From NCBI GenBank assembly GCA_002410555.1, contig DHSR01000059.1:694-57641 (forward strand): a DNA stretch of 56,948 bases. Direction: 5' to 3'. A program made the position numbers and the translations under genes. This document shows, in pieces, positions 25,235-34,521 of this stretch (position 1 is the stretch's first letter; each line of letters starts with the position of its first letter). The notes beneath the pieces were generated by a model. The model did not search any database. It was not told where the DNA came from and saw nothing but the letters and a program-made list of their open reading frames with translations. This stretch comes from Bacteroidales bacterium UBA5281 (GTDB taxonomy: Bacteria > Bacteroidota > Bacteroidia > Bacteroidales > Lentimicrobiaceae).

Positions 25235-26485
25235 TTACAAACTTTGAATCTCTTTTAAGAAAACGCCTGCCTGTTCGAGATGTTGCCAAAATTGGGGATA
25301 GGACTTTTCAACTACCCCGGGCGTATCAATAATTATCGTTCTGTTTTGAGCTCCCAGCAGTGCAAAGGCCATCGCAATCCGGTGATCACCAAAGGCATTG
25401 ATTATTAATTTACTACGGTCTGTTTTATTTTGGACTGGTAATAGTTTTAATTCGTGCTCATTATTTATCGCCTTAAATCCCAGGCGGTTAAGGTTATCAC
25501 AAATGGCAGCCACGCGGTCACTTTCTTTCAGGCGCAGGGTAGAAATCCCCTTTAATGAAGCTGATATACCCATACCTGCACAGCTTACTGCAATAGCAGG
25601 CAACAGATCAGGGCAGTCAGTAAAATCGGCTTCAAAATGACTTACTCCGCTGTGCTTTTTGATAATATGAAGGTGCTTACTCTGCCAGGTAGAAATAACT
25701 CCAAGAGGTTCAAACAACTTCAACAGACACCGGTCGCCCTGAGGTGAGTCCTGATTCAGATTTTCAAAAATAATTTCTTTGCCCGGAACCAAAGCAGCCA
25801 AACCGAACCAAAAGGATGCCGACGACCAGTCTCCTTCTGAAATAGGGTGGTTGAACGACAGGGAACCCGGAGCTACTGAAATAATATTATCCTTTATTTC
25901 TACATCCTGTCCCTGCATATGCATTAAAGTTGCTGTAAGTTTAAGGTAGGGCATGGAAACTACCTTTCCCAAAAGTTCAATCACCAATCCATTTTCCAGG
26001 CCCGGAGCTATCATCATCAGAGCTGATCCAAATTGACTACTGAGTGAGGCGTCTAATTTTACCTGGTATCCGGTTAACTTTCTCCCTTGAATCAACAATG
26101 GGGGGTAGCCCTGTTTTTTTAGGTAGTTTATGTTTGCATTTAAACTACATAATGCGTCAACCAAAGGCTTTATGGGACGATTGAGCATACGGGTAGTACC
26201 CGTAAGCACATGCTTGCCGGGGGTAATGGCCAAGACTGCCGCCATGAAACGAAAAACCGTGCCTGCGTCTTCAGCATTATAAATTCCCATTCCCTGCTGC
26301 ACAGGAATACTTTGAAGTAACTGCTCAAGTATATGTGTATCATTACTTTCAGACAGCTTCAACGGTAATGCGCTTCCGGAGAGATAGCGCATGATGATCA
26401 TACGGTTGGCAATACTTTTGGAAAAGGGCAATACAACTGACAGCGGTGACTTTAACAGAGGTTGTGCTGAAATTTGTAACATCAT
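25235..26485 (-). CDS. aroA: 3-phosphoshikimate 1-carboxyvinyltransferase (EPSP synthase)
   Basis: A 416-residue enzyme of the shikimate pathway joining shikimate-3-phosphate and PEP. Recognisable sites: LPFSKSIANRMIIM (substrate-binding K-S), the EDAGTVFRFMAAVLA region (the N-A-G-T-x-x-R motif), SSQFGSALMMIAPGL, the D-x-x-D pair DFTDCPDLLPAIAVSCAG, and the C-terminal LRLKESDRVAAICDNL and GDHRIAMAFALLG. Slightly shorter than the common 425-440 residues. Its ATG overlaps the aroB stop by four bases (ATGA), so the pair is translationally coupled. Confidence 0.95.
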   Translation of the reverse strand: MMLQISAQPLLKSPLSVVLPFSKSIANRMIIMRYLSGSALPLKLSESNDTHILEQLLQSIPVQQGMGIYNAEDAGTVFRFMAAVLAITPGKHVLTGTTRMLNRPIKPLVDALCSLNANINYLKKQGYPPLLIQGRKLTGYQVKLDASLSSQFGSALMMIAPGLENGLVIELLGKVVSMPYLKLTATLMHMQGQDVEIKDNIISVAPGSLSFNHPISEGDWSSASFWFGLAALVPGKEIIFENLNQDSPQGDRCLLKLFEPLGVISTWQSKHLHIIKKHSGVSHFEADFTDCPDLLPAIAVSCAGMGISASLKGISTLRLKESDRVAAICDNLNRLGFKAINNEHELKLLPVQNKTDRSKLIINAFGDHRIAMAFALLGAQNRTIIIDTPGVVEKSYPQFWQHLEQAGVFLKEIQSL

Positions 26486-27585
26486 AGTTCTGCTGACTTA
26501 ACAAAATCAGTAAACCTAAAGAAACTTTCACGGATAATGGCAGGTTCTATGGCCTGTCCGGCAATAGCATTCCCAATATTCCTTATTAGCGTAAGCATTG
26601 TTCGCCCTTTTTGATTTTTTTTATCGTAATTGGTTATCTCTACCAATTCATCAATGGCCGAGGTAGGAATTTTGTAATGGTTGAAATTTAACAAGATTTG
26701 TTTTATAATTTCATCCCGTTCGGCCATGCTAAGTCCGGCTGAGCGATAAGAAATATAAGTCTCGCAAATAATTCCCATTGCAATGGCCTCGCCATGTGTA
26801 AGTGGATTGTCATCGTTTCGTAGTGACCAGGTTTCAAAAGCATGTCCCAGGGTATGACCGAAATTCAACAGCATTCGATCTCCTTTTTCAAAAGGATCGC
26901 GATTTACAATCTCTGCCTTGATCTGAATGGCCTCTACAATAAAATTCTCCCAGTCGCTGATTACTGCCATAGGAAGAGCAATCAGCCGATTCCAGAAGTT
27001 GTAATCGGCTATCAATGCATGCTTCATCATTTCTGCATATCCTGAAAGCCGTTGCCTAAGCGGCAGGGTATTCAGAAACTGAGGCCATACATATACTGCA
27101 GCAGGATTGCTAAAAACACCGATGATATTTTTAAGCGAATATAAGTCAATACCAGTTTTGCCACCCATGCTGGCATCGATCATGCCCAAAAGGGAAGTGG
27201 GTATGTTAATGAATTCCATGCCACGATGAAATACCGAAGCGGCAAAACCACCCAGATCACTAATCATGCCTCCGCCCAGATTGATGAGCAGTGACCTTCG
27301 GTTGGCTCCTGCAACCGCAAGTTGATTCCATACTTTTTCACAACTTTCCAGTGTTTTATAACTTTCTCCGGCTGGAATAACGATTTTATAGGCACGTGCC
27401 AACCGGGGAACTTCTTTGATCAGAAGAGAATAACATTGATTATAGGTATTTTCATCAGCAAGAATGATTATGCCGTCTTTTTCAGCATAATGAATGCGCA
27501 AATGCGATTCGAGTTCCTGAAGAGCAGCATTACCAACATACACCGGACTTCCGGCAACATTGAAATTGTTTAAATTTTTAGCCAT
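26482..27585 (-). CDS. aroB: 3-dehydroquinate synthase
   Basis: A 367-residue enzyme converting DAHP to 3-dehydroquinate using NAD and a divalent metal. Seen: IIILADENTYNQCY, the nucleotide-binding INLGGGMISDLGGFAASVFHRGM, PTSLLGMIDASMGGKTGID, KNIIGVFSNPAAV and the metal-ligand histidines in LLNFGHTLGHAFE and LTHGEAIAMG. It heads the two-gene aroB-aroA unit and is divergent from the proline dehydrogenase gene across a 107-bp gap. Confidence 0.96.
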   Translation of the reverse strand: MAKNLNNFNVAGSPVYVGNAALQELESHLRIHYAEKDGIIILADENTYNQCYSLLIKEVPRLARAYKIVIPAGESYKTLESCEKVWNQLAVAGANRRSLLINLGGGMISDLGGFAASVFHRGMEFINIPTSLLGMIDASMGGKTGIDLYSLKNIIGVFSNPAAVYVWPQFLNTLPLRQRLSGYAEMMKHALIADYNFWNRLIALPMAVISDWENFIVEAIQIKAEIVNRDPFEKGDRMLLNFGHTLGHAFETWSLRNDDNPLTHGEAIAMGIICETYISYRSAGLSMAERDEIIKQILLNFNHYKIPTSAIDELVEITNYDKKNQKGRTMLTLIRNIGNAIAGQAIEPAIIRESFFRFTDFVKSAEL

Positions 27586-27692
27586 AACTATTGATAAATG
27601 ATAGAATTGATAAAATTATAAATAATTTCCTACAAACCACCAAAGAAGCAAGAATGTTTCACTATTTTTGAACCAAATTCATTACAACGATT

Positions 27693-28874
27693 ATGGAAGC
27701 ACCAATCATTAATTTTGAAGATACGCGTATTGCATTCATTAGCAAGAGTGATCAGGATTTACGAAGGGCCTTATGGCTATTCAAAATGATTAAAAACCCA
27801 TTTCTGGTAAAACTTGGAACGGGACTGATTCAGTTTGCCATAAAAGCCAGAATTCCAGTCAACTGGATTATTAAGCCAACACTTTATCGTCATTTTGTAG
27901 GAGGAACTACCCTGGAAGAATGCCAACCGGTAGTAGAAAGCCTCAATAAATACGGGGTTAAGGCCATACTTGATTATTCGGTGGAAGGCGTTCAGGATGA
28001 AGCAAGTATACAGGAAACCCTTCAGGAAACATTGAACAGCATTAGAAATGCTGCAGGAAATCCAGGCATTCCATTCGCAGTTTTTAAACCGAGTGCATTT
28101 GCACTTGCACACCTTTTTGAGCAGGCTGAGGAAGGCAAAGCACCTACCGGTGAACTCGAAAATGAGTACTATCGTTTTAAATCGCGCATTAATATATTAT
28201 GCAATGAAGCACATAAGCTGGATGTACGTTTAATGATTGATGCTGAGGATAGTTGGTATCAGCATCTGGTGGATGACACCGTTGATGAGATGATGTTGCG
28301 ATACAATAAAGAAAAAACAATTATCTTCAATACCCTGCAAATGTACCGCCACGACCGGCTCGATTTTTTGAAAAAAAGCATAGAGAAGGCCCGAAGTAAG
28401 GAATATTTTTATGGGGTAAAGTTTGTTAGAGGTGCCTATATGGAAAAAGAACGTGAACGCGCCAGGGAAAAAGGATATCAATCACCTATTCAAGAAAATA
28501 AAGCCGCCACCGATGCAGCTTTTGATCAGGCATTAGCCATTTCGTTGGATAATATTGACAAATTAGTGATCTTTTGTGGTTCGCATAACGAAAACAGCAA
28601 CCGGTACTTTGCATCTTCAATGATTGAAAGGGGATTAGCCGTGAATGATGATCGCTGTTGGTTTTCTCAGTTATATGGTATGAGCGATAATCTGAGTTTT
28701 AACCTGGCCGCCGCAGGTTTTAATGTGGCCAAATATGTACCGTATGGTCCGGTCAAGTCAGTAGTTCCTTATCTGAGCCGCAGAGCAGAAGAAAATACGT
28801 CTGTTGCAGGACAAACATCACGGGAACTCAATCTCATTAAAAAGGAATTAAAACGAAGAAGCAAACAAAAATAA
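27693..28874 (+). CDS. Proline dehydrogenase
   Basis: A 393-residue FAD-dependent enzyme oxidising proline to pyrroline-5-carboxylate at the membrane face. It is the single-domain type, without the aldehyde dehydrogenase half of PutA. Barrel motifs: ILDYSVEGVQDEAS, VRLMIDAEDSWYQ, IFNTLQMYRHDRLDFL, YGVKFVRGAYMEKERERAREKG and LYGMSDNLSFNLAAAGFNVAKYVPYGPVKSVVPYLSRRAEEN, where the last stretch ends with the R-x-x-E-N substrate site. Monocistronic, divergent from aroB. TATTTTTG at 27663-27670 could be its -7 box. Confidence 0.95.
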   Translation: MEAPIINFEDTRIAFISKSDQDLRRALWLFKMIKNPFLVKLGTGLIQFAIKARIPVNWIIKPTLYRHFVGGTTLEECQPVVESLNKYGVKAILDYSVEGVQDEASIQETLQETLNSIRNAAGNPGIPFAVFKPSAFALAHLFEQAEEGKAPTGELENEYYRFKSRINILCNEAHKLDVRLMIDAEDSWYQHLVDDTVDEMMLRYNKEKTIIFNTLQMYRHDRLDFLKKSIEKARSKEYFYGVKFVRGAYMEKERERAREKGYQSPIQENKAATDAAFDQALAISLDNIDKLVIFCGSHNENSNRYFASSMIERGLAVNDDRCWFSQLYGMSDNLSFNLAAAGFNVAKYVPYGPVKSVVPYLSRRAEENTSVAGQTSRELNLIKKELKRRSKQK

Positions 28875-29236
28875 TTATTTGAGGCTGAATAAATATCAAC
28901 GTTTCAGAACTGAACTTAATATTCTGTTCACGCATTCACTTTCTTAAATAATTCCATTAATATATTTATTGTAACAAGCTGTTTAAGTTTCGATTAAGAG
29001 CTTAAAAACAGAAAAAGCACATCCTGAAAGCCGGAGAGCAATTCAAAGTTTTTGATTGACCGCCAGATAAATTACATAAGAAATACGTACCGTAAATTTT
29101 TATTCCTGACCTATCATGCTGATCAATCTTAAATTATCGTTAAAAATGACTTGATGGCATAACAAAAATCAACGTATATTCGTTATTATTTCAATCGATT
29201 GCATAAGAGTTTTTATTAACTAAAAATCATATACCG
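28875..29236. other. 362-bp intergenic region
   Basis: AT-rich sequence between proline dehydrogenase and the 62-aa gene. I see no coding ORF, tRNA or riboswitch. Its last 90 bases contain the candidate promoter described at 29151-29182. No clear terminator follows the proline dehydrogenase stop. Confidence 0.45.
29151..29182 (+). promoter_or_regulatory. Candidate promoter of the 62-aa gene
   Basis: TTG at 29151-29153, a 21-base spacer, then TATATTCG at 29175-29182, one mismatch from TAnnTTTG. It would give a leader of about 48 bases before the ATG at 29237. Confidence 0.4.
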
Positions 29237-29425
29237 ATGCTGGAATATTCAAAAACGATACTTCAAAAAGTAAGTTTCAGCCGGGAGCTTTTCAGAAAAG
29301 AATTGTTCAAGTCCTTAACCGGTTTGAAAAATGAAGAGGCAGTTGTTCTTCAGGTTTGGTGTTTGTTAATGTTCAAAGATCAATACAGTGATATTATCCG
29401 GGACGCATTTTCATATCTGGCATAA
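29237..29425 (+). CDS. Small conserved-looking helical protein, function unknown
   Basis: A 62-residue protein, MLEYSKTILQKVSFSRELF then RKELFKSLTGL..., predicted all-helical, with a hydrophobic centre (AVVLQVWCLLMF) too short and mixed to be a confident membrane span. It has its own candidate promoter 55-85 bases upstream and a good terminator 28 bases downstream, so it behaves as an independent gene rather than a chance ORF. I recall similar short proteins (LEYSKTILQKVSF...) in other Bacteroidota but cannot name a family. No function assigned. Confidence 0.65.
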   Translation: MLEYSKTILQKVSFSRELFRKELFKSLTGLKNEEAVVLQVWCLLMFKDQYSDIIRDAFSYLA

Positions 29426-29452
29426 ATGATCGCTGAAATTGGATTTTCTGTC

Positions 29453-29480
29453 AATGCATTCCGGATGGGATGCATTTTTT
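29453..29480 (+). terminator. Rho-independent terminator after the 62-aa gene
   Basis: AATGCATTCC (29453-29462), loop GGAT, then GGGATGCATT (29467-29476) with one wobble pair, continuing into a run of six T. It begins 28 bp after the stop codon. The remaining 230 bp up to purB is AT-rich with no further structure seen except the box at 29711. Confidence 0.8.
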
Positions 29481-29710
29481 GAATATAATTGTGCGAATGT
29501 GCACATTTTAGTTCACTTATTATTTTTCTCCGCTTTATTAGTAAACATATCTATTATATTATTTACAAATACTTAATTTACAGCATATTATAAAGTTATA
29601 ATACAAATATTTGCTTAATAAATACAACCTGCCTCCTGCTTGCTCACATTAAAATTACCTTAAAGTATCAAAAAAATGCAAAAAAAGTATGTAAACAATA
29701 AATGCTTGCT

Positions 29711-29718
29711 TACATTTG
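29711..29718 (+). promoter_or_regulatory. -7 box of the purB promoter
   Basis: TACATTTG matches TAnnTTTG exactly and lies 24 bases before the purB ATG at 29743. No clear -33 TTTG is seen at the expected distance. It overlaps the region that a longer purB reading frame would occupy, which supports the 29743 start. Confidence 0.5.
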
Positions 29719-29742
29719 AACTCTGATTTAAAGCAAAGCATT

Positions 29743-31095
29743 ATGGAATTCACGGTATTAAGTGCTATATCTCCCATAGATGGAAGGTATAGAAAACAGG
29801 TAGAGGGGCTTTCCTATTTTTTTTCGGAAGCAGCATTAATCAATTACAGGGTATTTGTTGAAATTGAATATTTCATTGCCTTATGCCAGCTTCCACTTCC
29901 CCAGCTCTCAGGCGTTACCGAGCAGGATTTTGAGATTTTAAGGGCCATTTCGCGTGATTTTACTTTTATAGATGCCTCGGAGGTAAAAGAAATTGAGAAA
30001 ACCACGAATCACGATGTGAAGGCAGTAGAGTATTATCTGAAGAAGAAATTCGATAAAAATGGATTGGGGGCATATAAAGAATTCATACATTTCGGATTAA
30101 CTTCACAGGACATCAATAATACTGCCATTCCCTATGCGCTCAAGCTGGCGCTGGACGATGTGGTAATGCCTACTCTTGAAGACCTGCTTGCCAAACTTAC
30201 CATTAAGTCGAAGCTATGGAAAAAAGTTCCCATGCTGGCTCATACGCACGGTCAACCGGCCTCCCCGACTATGGTGGGCAAAGAAATATATGTTTTTGTT
30301 GACCGCCTCAGGCAGCAGATAAAAATGCTCAGAGCCACACCTTTTTCTGTAAAATTTGGTGGTGCAACAGGCAATATGAATGCACATTACGCTGCTTATC
30401 CTGACATTGACTGGGTTTCTTTCGCGGATTACTTCTGTCGTCATCACTTAAAAATGGATAGGCAAAGAGTAACGACTCAGATTGAACATTACGATAACCT
30501 GTCGGCACTTTTTGATGCCTTCAAACGGATAAATACCATTTTGCTTGATTTGTGTGGTGATATGTGGACTTATATATCCATGGAATATTTCAAGCAAAAG
30601 ATCAAATCGGGTGAAATCGGATCATCAGCTATGCCTCATAAAGTTAATCCCATTGATTTTGAAAATGCTGAAGGGAATCTTGGTATAGCCAACGCACTAT
30701 TCGCCCATCTGTCTGCCAAGCTTCCGGTTTCGCGCCTTCAACGGGATTTAACCGATTCCACTGTTACGCGAAACATTGGCCTTCCCATTGCGCACAGTCT
30801 GGTTGCCATAAAGTCAATCGTTAAAGGGATGAACAAGCTAATACTGAATGAGCAAAAGATCAATGAAGACCTGGACAATAACTGGGTGGTAGTTTCAGAA
30901 GCCATTCAAACCATACTTCGCCGTGAAGGCTATCCCAAACCTTACGAAGCACTTAAAAGCCTCACCCGAACCAACGAAAAAGTGACCCGGGAACACATCC
31001 GTGAGTTTATTGCGAAATTGAATGTAAGTGAAGAAATAAAGTCAGAGCTCAATGCCCTGAACCCGCACAATTATACCGGTCACTTCGAACTATAG
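29743..31095 (+). CDS. purB: Adenylosuccinate lyase
   Basis: A 450-residue enzyme of the fumarase/aspartase superfamily, acting twice in purine synthesis (SAICAR to AICAR, adenylosuccinate to AMP). The start MEFTVLSAISPIDGRYRKQ is canonical; nine extra residues in the longer frame would lie in the promoter. Signature regions: TNHDVKAVEYYLKKK, HFGLTSQDINNTAIPY, AHTHGQPASPTMVGKE, and the mobile catalytic loop GEIGSSAMPHKVNPIDFENAEGN. The length and sequence match the 450-460 residue E. coli-type PurB. Monocistronic, convergent with alanine dehydrogenase across 21 bp. Confidence 0.96.
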   Translation: MEFTVLSAISPIDGRYRKQVEGLSYFFSEAALINYRVFVEIEYFIALCQLPLPQLSGVTEQDFEILRAISRDFTFIDASEVKEIEKTTNHDVKAVEYYLKKKFDKNGLGAYKEFIHFGLTSQDINNTAIPYALKLALDDVVMPTLEDLLAKLTIKSKLWKKVPMLAHTHGQPASPTMVGKEIYVFVDRLRQQIKMLRATPFSVKFGGATGNMNAHYAAYPDIDWVSFADYFCRHHLKMDRQRVTTQIEHYDNLSALFDAFKRINTILLDLCGDMWTYISMEYFKQKIKSGEIGSSAMPHKVNPIDFENAEGNLGIANALFAHLSAKLPVSRLQRDLTDSTVTRNIGLPIAHSLVAIKSIVKGMNKLILNEQKINEDLDNNWVVVSEAIQTILRREGYPKPYEALKSLTRTNEKVTREHIREFIAKLNVSEEIKSELNALNPHNYTGHFEL

Positions 31096-31116
31096 ATTTA
31101 CAGGTACCGTTTTTCT

Positions 31117-32340
31117 TTACTGAAAAGCAGTTATAAGCAGGTCAATGTCCTTATGGGGAAGATGAAAATGTTCACTGATGTAACGGTTGGTTGAAATTCC
31201 ATTGAACAGATACACCCCATTTCTTACTCCGGAATCGGAACGTAATATATTATTTACGCCCCCCTCCTCTCCAATGCTCATGATAATTGGATTGATGATA
31301 TTACTGAGTGCCTTTGAAGCGGTTCTGGGAATTTTCGAAGCAATGTTGGGAACACAATAATGGGTAATTCCATGTTTTGAAAAAACGGGATTTTTATGGT
31401 TGGTGACCTCGGAGGTTTCAAAACAGCCACCCTGGTCGATGCTGACATCAATAATAATGGCTCCTGGTTTCATCTGCTTAACCATTTCTTCGGTAACGCA
31501 AACCGGAGACAATCCTTCGCGCTGACGAATTGCCCCAATAGCTACATCCGCTGAGCGCAAAGCATCACCCAAAGGCTTTGGCTGCAGTATGCTGGCAAAT
31601 ATCCGGATTCCGAGACTATTTTGCAAACGGCGCAGCCGATAAACCGAAGTATCGAACACCTTAACCAGCGCTCCCATGCCCAGCGCAGCACGAATGGCAA
31701 ATTCGGCTACCGTACCGGCACCAAGAATTACCACTTCGGTGGGTGATATTCCGCTAAGGCCACCAAACATCAAACCCCGGCCATACTGGGGATGGCTAAG
31801 GTACTCAGCAGCAATAAGAATAGAGGTATTGCCGGCAATTTCAGACATCGCCCGAACTATTCCAAAATTTCCGTCTCTGTCTTTAATGTATTCGTATGCA
31901 AGTGCCGTTACCCTTTTTTGAGCCAGTTGCCGGAAATAACTTTCATTAATCACGGCCATATTAAGGGTCGAAAACAATACCTGTTTGCCTTTGAGCAACT
32001 CAATTTCGGCTGGTGAAGGGGAAGCTACTTTAATAATGATGTCACATTGAAAAACCTTACCGGCCTCTTCAACAATCTGAGCCCCGGCCTCGGCGTATTG
32101 CTGATCAGTAAAATGGGCAGCCTTCCCGGCTCTTCGCTCCACCATCACTTTATGGCCTGCGCGTGTAAGTAACTCTACTGCATCAGGTACCAATGAAACC
32201 CTGTTTTCGAGCAGGCTGGTTTCACGCGGTATACCAATACTGAGGCGGCAAACTTTTTGTTCAAGCGCCAACCGTTCTTCCAAAGGCAATAAGCTGGTGC
32301 CCACCGATGAAAACATAATATAATCTTTTTTTTCTTCCAT
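31117..32340 (-). CDS. ald: Alanine dehydrogenase
   Basis: A 407-residue NAD-dependent enzyme interconverting alanine and pyruvate plus ammonia. Seen: SIGIPRETSLLENRVSLVPDAVELL (N-terminal Ald/transhydrogenase signature), FSTLNMA, VTALAYEYI, the Rossmann motif VVILGAGTVAEFAIRAALGMGALVKVFD, and the catalytic region IIDVSIDQGGCFETSEVTNHKNP...ITHYCVPNIASKIPRTAS. It has about 30 residues more at the N-terminus than the Bacillus enzyme, typical of Bacteroidota relatives. A transhydrogenase alpha subunit is the main alternative but lacks this C-terminus. 67 bp upstream of it on the same strand lies the end of tsaE. Confidence 0.9.
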   Translation of the reverse strand: MEEKKDYIMFSSVGTSLLPLEERLALEQKVCRLSIGIPRETSLLENRVSLVPDAVELLTRAGHKVMVERRAGKAAHFTDQQYAEAGAQIVEEAGKVFQCDIIIKVASPSPAEIELLKGKQVLFSTLNMAVINESYFRQLAQKRVTALAYEYIKDRDGNFGIVRAMSEIAGNTSILIAAEYLSHPQYGRGLMFGGLSGISPTEVVILGAGTVAEFAIRAALGMGALVKVFDTSVYRLRRLQNSLGIRIFASILQPKPLGDALRSADVAIGAIRQREGLSPVCVTEEMVKQMKPGAIIIDVSIDQGGCFETSEVTNHKNPVFSKHGITHYCVPNIASKIPRTASKALSNIINPIIMSIGEEGGVNNILRSDSGVRNGVYLFNGISTNRYISEHFHLPHKDIDLLITAFQ

Positions 32341-32407
32341 ATCCCGGTTTCGCTAACAGAAAGACCGGGCTAATTTACTGAAAAATCATATACAACTTAT
32401 ATTTGTC

Positions 32408-32830
32408 CTAATTTATCGTAAATATACGTTTGCCATCTTCGCTTACAGTTACCCTGAGAACCAATGCCTCATCAGGTATATACTGTTCAGCCATTTCGGG
32501 CCATTCTATAAAGCAATAATTGCCGCTGTAAAAATAATCTTCAGCACCAATATCGGGCAATTCCTGAGGCTTTCGGAGCCGGTAAAGATCAAAATGATAA
32601 ACGTAGTGATTTTCAGTAGTAATATACTCATTAACAATAGAGAAGGTTGGACTATTTACGGTATCGGTAACTTTGAGGTGCCGGCACATGGCCTGAACCA
32701 AAGTAGTTTTCCCGGCACCCATTTCGCCCGAAAGGGCAAATATCCGATGCCGGGGAAAGCCGTCGATAATTTCAGCAGCTACTTCATCAAGTTCACCAAG
32801 GTTTGCTACCCTGTTGTACAACATTTTCAT
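32408..32830 (-). CDS. tsaE: tRNA threonylcarbamoyladenosine biosynthesis ATPase TsaE
   Basis: A 140-residue P-loop ATPase that works with TsaB and TsaD to make t6A37 in ANN-decoding tRNAs. Walker A is LSGEMGAGKTTLVQAMCRHL, followed by the family-specific V-N-S-P-T-F-[ST]-[IL]-V-N-E-Y and the Walker B-like YHFDLYRL. EWPEMAEQYIP near the end is also diagnostic. It starts 5 bp after the porX stop, so it is translated from the same message. An in-frame Met at codon 3 is an alternative start. Confidence 0.95.
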   Translation of the reverse strand: MKMLYNRVANLGELDEVAAEIIDGFPRHRIFALSGEMGAGKTTLVQAMCRHLKVTDTVNSPTFSIVNEYITTENHYVYHFDLYRLRKPQELPDIGAEDYFYSGNYCFIEWPEMAEQYIPDEALVLRVTVSEDGKRIFTIN

Positions 32831-32835
32831 AAAAT

Positions 32836-34389
32836 CTACTTTGCTTTCAAAGTAATGAATGGGATGAGCATTTCTTCCATTGAAATACCTCCATGTTGAA
32901 AGGTATTGCGGTAATAGTTTACATAATAGTTGTAATTGTTCGGATAGGCAAAGAAATCAGTATTCCGGCTGAACACATAATTAGAACTCACATTGGTGCG
33001 TGGTAAAAATATATCGGCGGGATTCTTTACTTCAAATACCTCTTTTTTATTGTAACTCAGGCTGCGTCCGGTTTTATAACGCAAATTGGTATTGGTGGCC
33101 TTGTCGCCAACGATTTTCACCGGATTGTCTACTTTAACGGAGCCATGATCGGTTGTAATGACCAGTGGAATCCTTTTATCAGCCAGATATTGTATAATTT
33201 CATAAAGGGGACTGTGTTCAAACCAGGAAACAGTAATGGAACGGTATGCCGATTCGTCGTCGGCAAGTTCACGGATAACCTCCATTTCGGTTCTGGCATG
33301 CGAAAGCATATCAACAAAATTATAAACAATTACTGAGAGCCGGTTAGAAATGAGATTTGGCAAGGTTTCAACCAGCTTGCGTCCCGCGGTGAGATTGAGC
33401 ACCTTATTGTAGGAGAATTTAATATCCCGGCCAAACCGCTTCAACTGTTCACCCAACAATTCGCCCTCAAATTGATTCTTTGTTCCTTCTTCATCCTCAT
33501 TAATCCAGTAACGGGGATATTTTTTTTCAATTTCAGTAGGCATAAGCCCTGAAAACATGGCATTACGTGCATATTGAGTGGTGGTAGGCAGGATACTGTA
33601 ATAAATCTCATCTTTTTCAACCCGGTAAAGTTCTTCAATAATGGGCTGCAGCATTTTCCACTGATCATACCTCAGGTTATCAATCAGGATGAAGAATACG
33701 GAAGGATTTTCGTCAAGCAATGGCATTAACTTCTCACGCATCAGGGTATGTGACATCACCGGAGCATCACTGGAACGCCCATTTACCCAATCCAGGTAAT
33801 TCTGTTCAACGAAGCGGCTAAATACTTTCCCAGCCTCATCTTTCTGCAATTTAAGTATGTCTTTTATGCCACTGTCTCTGGATTGCTCCAGTTCAAGTTC
33901 CCAAAATATCAGTTTGCGGTAGATACTTTTCCATTCCCCGGACGACAAGTTATTGCCAATTTCCATTCCTATACTGCGAAATTCCTGCTGATAGCTCTGC
34001 ATTGATTTTTCACCAATCAGCTTTTTATTTTCCAGATTCTTTTTTAAACTTAGTAAAATCTGATTGGGATTAACCGGCTTAATCAGGTAATCTGATATTT
34101 TTGACCCGATCGCATCTTCCATGATGCTTTCTTCTTCGCTTTTTGTAATCATAACTATGGGTAAATTCTGATAAAGATTTTTCATCTGTATCAGAGTTTC
34201 AATCCCCGATAATCCTGGCATTTGCTCATCAAGAAAAACGATATCAAAGGGCCGGGACTTCAACAATTCTATGGCTTCTACCCCATTATTGGAAGTAAAC
34301 ACTTCGTAACCTTTGTTTTTCAGAAAGAGAATGTGGGGTTTTAACAAGTCAATTTCATCGTCAACCCATAGTATTGCTGTATTTTCCAT
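32836..34389 (-). CDS. porX: PorX, response regulator with PglZ/alkaline-phosphatase-like effector domain
   Basis: A 517-residue protein. The receiver domain (1-125) has the acid pair D10-D11, phosphoacceptor Asp54 in IVFLDEQMPG, Thr in IVMITKSEE and Lys in YLIKPVNP. A helical linker follows, and from about 215 a PglZ domain of the alkaline phosphatase fold (FFILIDNLRYDQWKMLQPI, ATQ-like PTTTQYARNAMFSG, VYNFVDMLSHART, ITTDHGSVKV). PorX controls T9SS gene expression and secretion together with PorY and SigP, and the effector domain hydrolyses oligonucleotides in characterised members. Its partner kinase is not in the window. The two secreted proteins at 1-2010 are likely users of this pathway. 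Confidence 0.95.
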   Translation of the reverse strand: MENTAILWVDDEIDLLKPHILFLKNKGYEVFTSNNGVEAIELLKSRPFDIVFLDEQMPGLSGIETLIQMKNLYQNLPIVMITKSEEESIMEDAIGSKISDYLIKPVNPNQILLSLKKNLENKKLIGEKSMQSYQQEFRSIGMEIGNNLSSGEWKSIYRKLIFWELELEQSRDSGIKDILKLQKDEAGKVFSRFVEQNYLDWVNGRSSDAPVMSHTLMREKLMPLLDENPSVFFILIDNLRYDQWKMLQPIIEELYRVEKDEIYYSILPTTTQYARNAMFSGLMPTEIEKKYPRYWINEDEEGTKNQFEGELLGEQLKRFGRDIKFSYNKVLNLTAGRKLVETLPNLISNRLSVIVYNFVDMLSHARTEMEVIRELADDESAYRSITVSWFEHSPLYEIIQYLADKRIPLVITTDHGSVKVDNPVKIVGDKATNTNLRYKTGRSLSYNKKEVFEVKNPADIFLPRTNVSSNYVFSRNTDFFAYPNNYNYYVNYYRNTFQHGGISMEEMLIPFITLKAK

Positions 34390-34397
34390 ATTAAAGT

Positions 34398-34431
34398 TTT
34401 GTAAGCGACCGGTTTAAATAGTTTACTTTTG
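34398..34431 (+). promoter_or_regulatory. Promoter of the HD-domain gene
   Basis: TTTG at 34398-34401, a 22-base spacer and TACTTTTG at 34424-34431, a good match to the Bacteroidota consensus. It would leave a leader of roughly 85 bases before the ATG at 34522. It lies within the short porX/HD divergent gap. Confidence 0.5.
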
Positions 34432-34521
34432 CAGTTGCTTTGTTAATAGTAATGTGAGAATACCGTGAATATTGCCTGGTTCTTGTATTATTAACAAAAT
34501 TTCGCAACCACAAAGATAACT

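Noticed and set aside
28875..29236. Riboswitch or sRNA before the 62-aa gene
   Set aside because: No conserved aptamer pattern or strong hairpin with T run; only a promoter-like pair is seen.
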